This document shows, piece by piece, positions 9,893 to 20,232 of a stretch of DNA of 22,500 nt (position 1 is its first letter; each line of letters begins with the position of its first letter). The stretch is from Chromera velia. Taxonomy: Eukaryota > Sar > Chromeraceae. A program made the translations under genes and the position numbers. Under the pieces are notes generated by a model that saw only the letters and a list, made by a program, of their open reading frames with translations, was not told the DNA's origin and searched no databases. The stretch is taken from positions 2,501 to 25,000 of the forward strand of contig JAHBMJ010001000.1 of the NCBI GenBank assembly GCA_018398765.1, given 5' to 3'.

Positions 9893-10081
9893 GTCTCCGT
9901 CGTCCGAGAACCAGCGCGTCTCCTTCGTTGACGAAAATACTTTTCTGCACGCGTCTCTGGTGTTCTCTCGGTCCTGTACGTCTGACTGTTTCACCGTGTC
10001 ACTTAGTATCTCAGAAGCTTTCTTCCGCGGAAGACGTGTCCATCTCCACTCAAAGGCACGATCTTGAATTGGTTCTTTCAG

Positions 10082-10795
10082 ATGCCGCTGTCAGTCTGTG
10101 TGTCCATGAGACAGAGAGCACGAGCGTGTCTCCTCTCTGTCTCTCTCTCTCTCGTTCTTCTTCTGTCACTATCCCACACCTCTAGTCTTGTAGAAGGTTT
10201 CTCCCCCGCTTCTTCCTTACTCTTCCTCATTTCATTTCCTCGTCCTCGGGAAGAAGGGCAACGACTCCTTTCTGCACTGCGAAGAGGACTGAGACGGCCC
10301 TGCGGTTCCCTGCGCGCACCCCGTGTCTCCCTTTTTGCGGTCGAAGACAGTGACACTGCATCTGCTGGAGGTCCGGTCTTGTCAGAAGGGGAGCAGCGCA
10401 TCTTCAACCTGATGGAGTCCTTGCACGAATCCGAATTCGACTTCCGAGTTATTGTGGTGGGACCCCAAACACAGGCAGTGTTGGAGACGACCATGAAGCT
10501 CGGCCCCATTTTTCGAGTGAATAAATCACCACGAACGGGAAAATCCCTTCTGACACTCGCCTCAGAAGACCAATCCACAGAGCTACACCTCCAACTGGAG
10601 AGTGTTACCAAAGTCTGCCTAGTCGCGAGGGAAATCAAGGCGCCTGACGGACAGACGCGCTACCGCCGACTTCTGCGCTTACTACGGGAAGATGAATCGG
10701 GGGTCGCCACACTGATTTTGGCTGATGATTCCACAGAAGCTGCTGCGTTTTTCTCGCAACTGGTGGAGAAGTACGGAAGTGAATTCACTGTCTAA
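10082..10795 (+). CDS. Probable plastid-targeted protein of unknown function, intronless, 237 aa
   Basis: The first ATG is at 10082; a second in-frame ATG at 10106 (MRQRARAC) would give 229 aa and a tighter signal peptide. The stop is TAA at 10793-10795. Residues 16-30 are a hydrophobic core (CLLSVSLSLVLLLSL). A likely cleavage site follows at VEG/FSP near residues 38-42, with Phe at +1 as in red-lineage complex-plastid presequences. Then comes an Arg- and Ser-rich, acid-poor stretch to about residue 85, which suits a transit peptide. The mature part (about 86-237) is an acidic-basic mix with predicted alpha/beta character (FRVIVVG, STELHLQLESVTKVCLVA, SGVATLILADDS, AAFFSQLVEKYG). I do not recognise the family. 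The presequence argues for plastid import, but an ER or secreted protein is possible. A TTTCAG just before the first ATG could be an acceptor for a 5'-UTR intron. Confidence 0.7.
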   Translation: MPLSVCVSMRQRARACLLSVSLSLVLLLSLSHTSSLVEGFSPASSLLFLISFPRPREEGQRLLSALRRGLRRPCGSLRAPRVSLFAVEDSDTASAGGPVLSEGEQRIFNLMESLHESEFDFRVIVVGPQTQAVLETTMKLGPIFRVNKSPRTGKSLLTLASEDQSTELHLQLESVTKVCLVAREIKAPDGQTRYRRLLRLLREDESGVATLILADDSTEAAAFFSQLVEKYGSEFTV

Positions 10796-11465
10796 TCTGA
10801 TCGGCAAACAGGCATCGACTGGAGACACTGTCAGATGGTATGCTTTTCCCCTTTCAACATCGGACTGATACGCTTCACTGATTATTCCTTAATTGGTCGA
10901 TCGCTCTCTCTTCCCTTTTCTTGCAATGCTCTCTTCTCTCTCTTCCGCACCTCCGCCTAGGCCGCCGCCACTACTCCCGTGGCTCCCGCCGTCTGCCTTC
11001 TGTCTTTCGACTAAAGTTTCGAGTCGGCAGACTTGGACTGTTCCTCTCTCTGATCCCCTCTCTGCCCCCCCCCGTCTTTCTTTGTTTTTTTTTTTTTTAC
11101 TATGGAGTCTTGTAGCCTATCTTGTAGCATGCCCCTAACTATACTAGTAAATTTAATTAATTATTAATAAACTGCATGTCAGTGCATGACTTAATCGCAA
11201 ATCATAAAAGTGAAAAAGTAAATTAACATTGTATTCTAGGTTCGATCTAGGGTTGGATTCCATGCAGATTATGTAGCAGATATATTTCAGGTGATTTAAA
11301 TTGGACTTCCAGGATATGCAGGGCTAAATCTGGTACTTTGCTAGCTAGTGTCTAACGGTATAAAACTGTAAGTATAAAACCTTAAATTTATCTAGAAATT
11401 TATTTGTAAAACTTTATATACACAAAACAAATTTTGTAATTAAGTAGTTTGCAATGTACGTTGGA

Positions 11466-11529
11466 GAGTGGCAGTTAGTTGGCTAGCATAACGGAGCTCA
11501 TAGGTCGTAAGTTCAAGTTCTGTCATGCA
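11466..11529 (+). pseudogene. Degenerate tRNA-Met(CAT)-like sequence, possibly the head of a SINE
   Basis: The order of parts matches an elongator tRNA-Met: AGTTGGCTAGC resembles the D-loop/A-box, CTCATAG resembles an anticodon loop with CAT, and GGTCGTAAGTTCAAGTTC resembles the variable and T-arm with a B-box. The 3' half of the anticodon stem is missing, the T-stem pairs poorly and no acceptor stem closes. It cannot be a working tRNA. A tRNA-derived SINE or a decayed tRNA gene would both explain it. Confidence 0.35.
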
Positions 11530-12415
11530 AGGTTCGTACTTCTCTCTAAAGCAATGCTCTATTGCTTTCAGACTGACTGACCTGCATAGACTTGCATTGC
11601 ATGTGTATTGACTCATAGACGGCGCGACACCATGCATGCGGCTAGGCTCGGCATGCGCGCGGCTCATTCCATTCTGACACATGGAACCACTTATTGTCAC
11701 TCAGACGCTCACATCGTTACAATGTATATATAATTGGTTAATTATTGTATGAGTTTTAAGCTACTTAAAGCTACTAGACTTTGACTAGGACTTTAAGCAT
11801 AAGATATAAAACTTAAATAAAAGCATGCAGAACACAATGTAATATGGAAAACATTGGATATTTATAGTGCTACTATGAGTACACGTACTTGTAGTGATAG
11901 CAGGACTTACTGCAGTAGTAGTGGTGGTAGTAGTTTAAGTTTTTTTTGAAAAGTTGTACTAGAAGTCATCCTAGATGTCATCATGCCAATTTTTGGAAAA
12001 CCTTGAAACCCTATCGGAATTAGACAAAACTAAGGGGGATGGTTTGGAATGAATTGAGCAAGCGACAGTAATTAGGGGATCAGCGAAAAAAAAAATGAAT
12101 ATACTTATGGCTTTTAAAATAACACTTTGTATAAAATGTACGTAAGCTTTTTTAGTCATGCAGGAGAGGATCCGTCTCATGCACTGGTTAAATCCTCGCT
12201 GGCACTGGCAGGCCTAACGTGTTTTTGTTTTTGCTAGTCGATTCGACTCGGATCTGTTCTACACTGTTGCATGAAAGCTAGCGTGCAAGCGAGCCCTGGA
12301 AGAAGTTCGTCGAGCAGCCACCGGCTCGTACTATAAGCCTGGCAGACGCTGTGTTCCCCCCCGGGGTCGGCTCAGAGTCTTACATTAATCTATGTTGACC
12401 TGCCACGTTTTTCTA

Positions 12416-12446
12416 CTCTTCTCTTCTCTTCTCTTCTCTTCTCTTC
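12416..12446. repeat. (CTCTT)n pentanucleotide array
   Basis: About six tandem CTCTT units on the plus strand, downstream of the CDPK stop codon, probably within its 3' UTR or just beyond. Confidence 0.9.
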
Positions 12447-12839
12447 TGCCTGAAGGCCCTCGGCACCTGTCCCTCCCTCCTCCCCCCCTTTTCTGCCTCG
12501 CAGCATCCGACATTTCCTTGGCAGCATGGCTCCTTTGAACCATAAACAGAAATGGTTCCGCACCCTGCCAGTCCCGTCCCTCGACTGTCCCCTTGAATCG
12601 ATCCTCCAATCCTTTTCTGTCTGTCTGTCTGTCTTGAAGTTTACTTTCTCTTCTTCTCTCTTCTTCCCCCTCCCCAGTCCAGCTCTCCATCCAATCAATT
12701 CCCGTCGCCTAACGTCCCTGCCCCCCCACTCTCTTTCACGCACACCACGATTCGCTTTCGGTGCCCTCTCTCCCACTCTCCCACGCCACCCCCCTCCAAG
12801 CCCCCCATGCAGCCGAGCCAGATCGATGCATCGATCGAC

Positions 12840-12975
12840 TCACTGGGCCCTTGCCGCCCCCGCACTGGAGGGTCTCCTTCCCTGTTGCCTCCCCAGAACG
12901 TACTCTCGGAAATCCGCAAACGTCACCCGAGTAGCTCCCCGACCAGACATCTGCTCAACATACTGCTCAGCGCTT

Positions 12976-13032
<57 letters not shown>

Positions 13033-13928
13033 TTCACATAAAGATGGGTGGACCTCTTGTCAAGACTGCAACAAGTACGAAAGGAAATGAAGTGAAAAAA
13101 ATTCAACCACAATATCCAGAACGGAAAATTACAAGGGGGTCCTCAATCAATAGACAGGTGCTAAAAGTCCTCAATCAAAGACAGGTGATAAAGAACCCGG
13201 AAGAAAATGGAGAACACGGAAGTCTCGAGTAAAGTCCCATAGCCAAATGAAAAACCAGAAGAAAAGGAGAAAGACGGCAGGCAAGCGAAACACAACGGAA
13301 ACAAACAAGCAGTCTGAGGGAAACAAAAAGACGAACTTTCCTCCTGGGAGAAGGTGCTTAAGCTGTCCCTGCCCGAGAATTTCCTGCAATTCCTGAGCGC
13401 TCAGAGTGCCGTTTCCATCCTGCAGACACACAGACAGACAGACAGACAGACAGACAAGCAGAGAGACAATTTGGCAGGCCAGGGGAGAACCAAAGCATGA
13501 TTGACCAAAAACGATTGGGTGACTGACCAGTCAACTGAATGAAGCAAGCTCAATGATTGACAGATGAGACCAGGCTCCAGCTGACTGACCGACAGCTTGA
13601 CTGACTGACTGACTGACTGACTGACTGACTGACTGACAGCTTGACAGACTGACTGACTGACCAAATCGAACTGTTTGAAGACCCCCCAGAGTGCCCCCTC
13701 GACCAGCTGCTCGTTCATGCACACGCAGGCCGCCATGAACTCGGAGTAACTCACAAGTCCTGTGTGGTCCATGTCCATCGCCTTCACTGCCTGTGTGCAC
13801 ACAGATACACACAGAGAGATGATATGCTGCAGCAGGTCCACAAACAGCCGGCTAAACCCCTTCCTTCTCCGTCACGTCGTTTTCTCACTTATCTTATGTT
13901 TCCTTCCTTCTCCGTCCACCGCCCCCCC

Positions 13929-13967
<39 letters not shown>

Positions 13968-13968
13968 C

Positions 13969-14010
<42 letters not shown>

Positions 14011-17000
14011 ACGCAGACACACACACAGAGTACCTCTCGCATTGACTCTGCCATGCAGACTGTCGACGGAAATTGACAAACAAGACCTAACAGATTGATT
14101 GAGTGCATGTCTTGCTGCCTGCCTGCCTGCCTGCCCGACCTCCTCTGCATCCGGTCCCGTGATGCGAAGCCTCGCGAGGGCCTGTAGCAGCTCCTGCATG
14201 GCATGTGGATTTAACGAAAAGAACAGATGAGGCTTTCAGAAAGAAAGGAAAGGGCAAGCCAGACGGTCCGGCAAGGGAACGGATACAACTGCTTGTTAAG
14301 GGGTAGGAAAAGAGTAGGGATCGAAGATAGGAATGACGGGGTATCGAAAATACAGAAAGAGATCTTTCCTCTCTGCCCCTGTGAGATTTGAGACTCTACG
14401 GTGGAGGGAGGGTGGGTATTCAGACGATGGTTGTCAACGTCAAAGTCGCAATTCCAACTGACAAATGGAAACTCTACGTACGTACCTGTTTGTCGAGAGT
14501 TCCGTTGGCGTCCTGGTCAAAGGCTTTGAAAGCGGCGCTGCATTTTGTATGCGTAAATGGTGACTCGATTTGAATGAGTAGACACCCCAAACAAATTAAA
14601 GTGCTACGCGACGCAGTCGAGTCACAGTCAATTTCCATGGTTCCCTTCTGTTGAAGGCTTCAGAATCGCTGGTCATCCTAGCTTACAGCATTTCCTCATG
14701 AAATAATCTTCTCGCTGCATGCATGTACTTGGACCTTCTGACTGTCTGGCTTTCGTTGGCGTGGTATCTCTTTCATTCGTCTTTTTCGAGAGAGCAAGCA
14801 AGCAAGCAAGGAAGAAAGGAAGGAAGGAAAGGAGGGAGGGAGGAAGGAAGGAAGGGACTGACTTGATCTCATCCACGGAGGCAGAACTCAACTGTGCGAC
14901 GACCATCGAGAGGGCAGTTCGTTGGAGGTGGTCCTGCAGAGGAATTCATTCATTCGATCACGCATTTATTTATTTATGTGCTGATGTGCTTTTATTGGAG
15001 CATTATGGGTGTCATGTTCAACTAGTTCTCTCTTGCTTCGTTTTTTTGTTTTACACGTTGGTGCTTTCCCATTAGCTAGCAGATTACGTTGTATAACACC
15101 TTCTGGAACTTGCCAGGTTCTGCTTGTCGGAGTGGAGTGTGTGTGTCGGCAGGAATCTGGATGCAAGCAAATTCCGTACCTTGTTGGATTGATTCATCAG
15201 TTTTGGAAAAGACCTCGTAGGTTTTGCTTTGGGATGGGAACTTGGATTGAATTCGCATATCGATCAAATACGGAGAAAGGGACACAAGAGCTAGCTTCCT
15301 CTCCCCTTGAATACACGTGAGGGGATCAGGAAAAGAAAAAAAGGATAGACGCACCTTATGTTTGTAGGCAAGGAGTCCCTCCAACGGTTTCCTGCCGAGG
15401 GGCTGGTCTCTGGTTTTCGCCTTCTGGAACCATTCGTGTTTGAGGGCCTGCAGAGAGGGTGTGTGCGTGTATTGCAGCTAGGGTGCGGGAAGACAAATGC
15501 GCTTGCAAGAATGGAATGCAACAACGTTCTTGTACGTCTTTTGTTTGCAAACACCTCAAGTCGCATCAGGTTTTTGTCTTTGTTGAACAGACTGTTTTCT
15601 TTCAGCAGTCGCAGCCTTGCTACCCTCCAAACACAGACACTCGCTTTCTCTCTCACTGACCTCCTGAGCAGAGAGGCGTCTCGCTTCGTTCTTGTCCAAA
15701 AGTTTTCTGCACAGGTTGACTGCCTCCGTTGACACGTGAGTCAAGGCGTTCCATCTGGGTTCCTGTGTGACGATTTTCCTGCTCAGCTCTTCGATGGAGT
15801 CGGCCTCAAAGGGAAGTCTGCCACTCAGCAACTGATACAGAATCACCCCACAAGAGAAAAGATCACATTTGTACCCGTAGTTCCCCATCCACATCTCGGG
15901 CGCCATGTAGTACGGCGTGCCTGCCGTCTGCATACAGTCATTCAGTCATTCATCCAGTCATTCATTCAGTCATGCCAGGCACACGAAGAGCATTTTCATG
16001 GGTTGGAGTCTGAGACAACAGAAAAAAGAGGTGAAAAGTGCGGCAGGATATTTGCCATGAAAGTGCCTTCAATCCGCTAGGCCGCACCCTCCCCCAACTT
16101 GACGGGGGCGCGCACACACACCAAAATGAAAGACCATTCCAAACAAATACAGCAAACAACGTACCCGCTTTCACCTCTTGGAGGATGCTTCTCAAAAAAA
16201 CAATACAGACCCATAGACCCACATTCACACACACATGAATATACATACACACACATACATGCGTGCATCCATGAAAAAAAAAACACACAGAGACTTCCTT
16301 GCATACAGACAGACCGACCTGCTTCCCCCTCTTAGAGGATCCGAACATCTCCGCAAGTCCCCAGTCAATCACCACCACGTGGGGCACTGCCGTTGCTGCT
16401 GCGTCTCCCGACTCTGTCTGCTGCTGTTTGTGTGAGACAGAGGAGGTCGAGAGGGAGGCCGAGGCCAAAAGAACGTTCTGAGGCTTCAGATCCTTGTGGG
16501 CGATGTTGTTCGCGTGCGCGTAACTGACGGCCTCCACGATCTGCTTGAACACCCGGGCGATCCAGGACTCGGACAGCCGTTTGCCTGTGGGATGACGTGC
16601 GTGCATGGGCATGAGCGGGCATGGGCTTTTGGCTTTTTATGCATGTGTACGGTCAGCCTCGCAAGAGTGCGGAGTGTCGCTTGTGTGCCCGCGAGAACGG
16701 ACAGTGTGGCAACTTTACTGAACCAACCATGATACTGCCTCAGGACCACTCTTGCACAGGACGTCCGACAGAACTCAAAGAAAACTGCCTGCATGTCTCT
16801 CTCTTTCTCTCTGTGCGTACGTCTGCATCTGCATGGGTCTTCTGAGTGGACGTCTACTCAACCGACCGACCGACCGACCGACCGACCTGTTTTGTAGACG
16901 GCCTCGATGGCATCGAAAAGTTCCCCATTCTCGCAAAGTCTGCATGCAAAACAAAAACGCCAGGCAGAGAGAGAGAATGTACACACACAAAACGAGACGT

Positions 17001-19315
17001 CGGACTTCAACAACCGTCAGTCCAACTGGTTTGTCTCTTCTGTGACTCCTCTGAGAGAGAGAGAAATACATGGCTTTTCTGCCAGGACGATCTGAATCAT
17101 TTTGAGTTGCAAGCACAAAGAAGAAAAGAAAGAAACAAAAGAGAAAGAGGAGCAGGAGGAAGCAGAAGAAGGCGATGGGGAAGAAAGTACCCGAAAACGA
17201 GAACGGGGCTGAACAGAAGAATGCAAGTCTAGAAATCCGACCAAGACGTATGCCCCTTAGTTGGTTGCAGAAGGAAAAGACTCCAATTTGCATGGAGGTG
17301 TTGACTGCCTTTCTTTCCGACTGCAAGCATGACTCACTCGGTGATGATGTAGATCATCGCCGCATCCTCGAAGTATTCGAAGACCCGGAGGACGTTCGGG
17401 TGATCCAACTGCCTCAGTCGCTCAATCTGCAGAAAGAAGATGAAGGGACAGGAAGGGAAAGAAGGTCTGGAGATGAAAACAAATTGCCAACAAAATTCGC
17501 ACTTCCTGACTAGACATTCAATATTCACATCGATGTCGGTGGATGTGGACAGACAAGTACGGTGTGAGAAAGCGGGAAATGTATCAAGACAAGTTTGTAT
17601 GAAGTACCGCATGTATTGCAATCCAGTTTCAAAAAAACGAGTACAGCCAGGGTGGAAATCCTTTCTAATGTATTCCTTCTTTCCTTGTGTTCCAGCAAGT
17701 TGTCTCATTCAAGAAAGCCCTGAGTACCGACATGAGAATGCTTCTGTTTCCCTTTCTCTCTCTCTCTCCCCTTCTTGCCCACAGACGGACAGACGGACAG
17801 TCCCCCATTCATTTGACAGACGGAAACCCAGACAGACATACCTCCTCCACGACCTCATCAAGAGGGTTCCCAGATCCGGTTGCGCTTGCCTGCATGACCA
17901 ATAACCCACACAGTGGATGTTGAAGAAAAAAACCAAATGATTGTCCCATCAAAGCAGAAATTCGCTGAGTCATTCCAAAACTTGAAGCATGCAAAGACGT
18001 GTCGCAGCATGACGCTGTATAGGTGCATTGTTTTTGACCTGACACATTGATCTACTTTTGGTCCTTTGGGCTCTCTTTCCGACGTCCGCCTCTCAATTTC
18101 TTCTGTCAGGATCGATCTCTCAATCTTCTCTCCTCTCATCTGGCCGGGCCCAGTCAATCACTTCTGTAATAGCGACTTGCTCACTTACCTTGCTGATCTT
18201 TTTGCAGACACACCGGCGACCGGACCCTTTTTGGATCACTTCAAAAACCTCTGCAAGTACGGATGTTTCGAGGTGTGAACAAAGGAAGAGAGACAGACGG
18301 ACAGGAGGACGTAAAAATATGCTGGCAATTAGAAGAACAAGCCACTAGCTAGGCGAAGAGACATTCAAGGAACAAACTTTGAGGGGGCCGAATGTTTGTC
18401 TGCTGCAGTCTGATGCGACGGTCGGAACGTTTTTCTGGCCAATGTGTTGTTCACATGACTGAGCAAATGAGCAACTTAAGTGAGTGAAATCAGATTCACA
18501 GAGGCAAGAAGTCATGCAATAAAGGGAAGCTCTTCGTCCCTGTCTCTCTCCCTCCTCCTCCCTCTCCCTGCCTGCCTCTCTACCCTTTGCGGCCTCAAGG
18601 CTTTTCTCAGTCAGTGGAGGGAGAAAAAATAAACAAAAAACCGGTGAGACAGACTGACAGACAGGTTGAGGATCATACAAACACAAGTACGGAAGAAATG
18701 CAGACAGGTGGGCACATCATGATAGACACACCTCCGAAGGCGCCCTGTCCGAGTTTCTTCCCGATGTCATACGAATCTTCCAGTTTGCCTGCAGCATTCC
18801 AGGGGCGGGGGGAGAACAAGAGAAAAGAAAACTCAAGATGGTAAACAAAACAAGACAAGTAAACGAGGTCGGTCGACAATCTTCAGAGGGAAGGATAAGA
18901 AAGTCCGCAACGCAGGTCGGAGGGTCGGCAGGAAAAATTCGAGATCGAGAAGATGCTTCCTCCTAGCTGTCCACCGTACATTTACTTTTTTCGCTGTGGG
19001 CAATTACAGTCATACGAAAAGAGGACAAAACAACCAAAACAAAATCCCTCCTTCGGAAACGAGTTCCGTATCTTTTTGTCTGCATATTCACGACACACTC
19101 ACTTCTTATCTTCTGATTGACTGACTGACTGACCTTGCGCTCTCTGTCCGGACAGGGACTTCCTTCCAACCACGACCTTCAACTTCTTTGTGTAGTGCTC
19201 CTTCATTCTTCTCAGCAGGGAAGTGAAGAAGAGAAGAAATTCCTCAAAGTCCTGCATAAAAGACAGAGGGAAATTCCGTCCGTAAACGAAAAACATGCTC
19301 TCATAGATGCACGTG

Positions 19316-19353
<38 letters not shown>

Positions 19354-19404
19354 AGAGAGAGAAAGAGAGAGAGGTTTAGACAGAGACAGAGACAGAGACA
19401 GACC

Positions 19405-19442
<38 letters not shown>

Positions 19443-20192
19443 TAAAGAGGGAGACTGACGAGTTCCCCGTCTCCCGTCTTATCGAATCGATGCATCTGTT
19501 GGAGGACCATCTGTTGGGGCAACGACGGCAGGCCGATCTTTCGACTCAAATGGGCTGCATGCAGCATGCAGGTGCATGGAGACAAGGGACACAGGCATGC
19601 AGGTACATAGACAAGAAACACCAGTAAGACAACACTGAATATAAAAACAACCACGGCTGCAAAAAGGAAGAAAAAATAAGTTAAGTGCGTCCCTTCCATT
19701 CAGGCAAAAATACATGCACGAGTCCGGCAAACTTGCCACAACGACGAACAAGGAGAGCTCGAAAATTGTGTTCCACCTTCGTGCTCAATGCATTTTCTCT
19801 CTAGCTGTCTCTTCAAATGAAGCATATGTCCTCCAAATGAATAAGTCGGGTGGCTTGGAAGAGGAAGTGACGGAATGACTCAAAAGAGCCTGTCAGACAG
19901 GCGGCTTCATTGGGCCTCTAGCTTTCCTCTCAAGTGCAGGCTGGCATTAATTCTCAAATAAATATTTCGATTAGGGGAGGGAGAGGAATGCAGTCTTGCA
20001 CCTTTTTCTTTTCTTCGCGAAACAAAATCGAAAGATCGAAACGTCCAGTGAAAGCATTCCAATCAACCTATTTAATATGCACAGGCATGCACCCCCAGCT
20101 AGATGGATTGATTGAGTCAACCCACTTACCCAGGCACCCTTGCACCTCCTCGACGTCAAGTCGGCCGCTCTTCTGCATGCAGAGAGGAAGGA

Positions 20193-20232
<40 letters not shown>

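Larger units (their letters stand above)
10796..12839. other. Convergent intergenic region between the plus-strand gene and the CDPK gene
   Basis: Positions 10796-11100 are pyrimidine-rich and end in C9 and T14 homopolymers, probably the 3' UTR of the upstream gene. An AATAAA lies at 11166-11171. Positions 11110-12200 are strongly AT-rich with no coding frame; they hold a tRNA-like sequence at about 11466-11529 and TAG/TAC-triplet-rich DNA near 11870-11935. Positions 12200-12839 return to mixed, pyrimidine-rich DNA, probably the 3' UTR of the CDPK gene on the minus strand. Its ORFs are low-complexity Arg/Glu or Ser/Pro shadows. Confidence 0.5.

Noticed and set aside
10064..10081. Start of the presequence gene at 10064
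   Set aside because: That codon is TTG. The first ATG in frame is at 10082.
10078..10638. Minus-strand ORF of 186 aa
   Set aside because: It is antisense to the presequence-bearing gene, is rich in Arg/Ser and has no recognisable domain.
12385..12776. Minus-strand ORFs rich in Arg/Glu/Lys past the CDPK stop
   Set aside because: They are low-complexity translations of pyrimidine-rich arrays, with no continuity with the CDPK frame.
13430..19442. CRISPR-like appearance of regularly repeated blocks
   Set aside because: The units are 2-5 base microsatellites without spacers, in a eukaryotic gene context.
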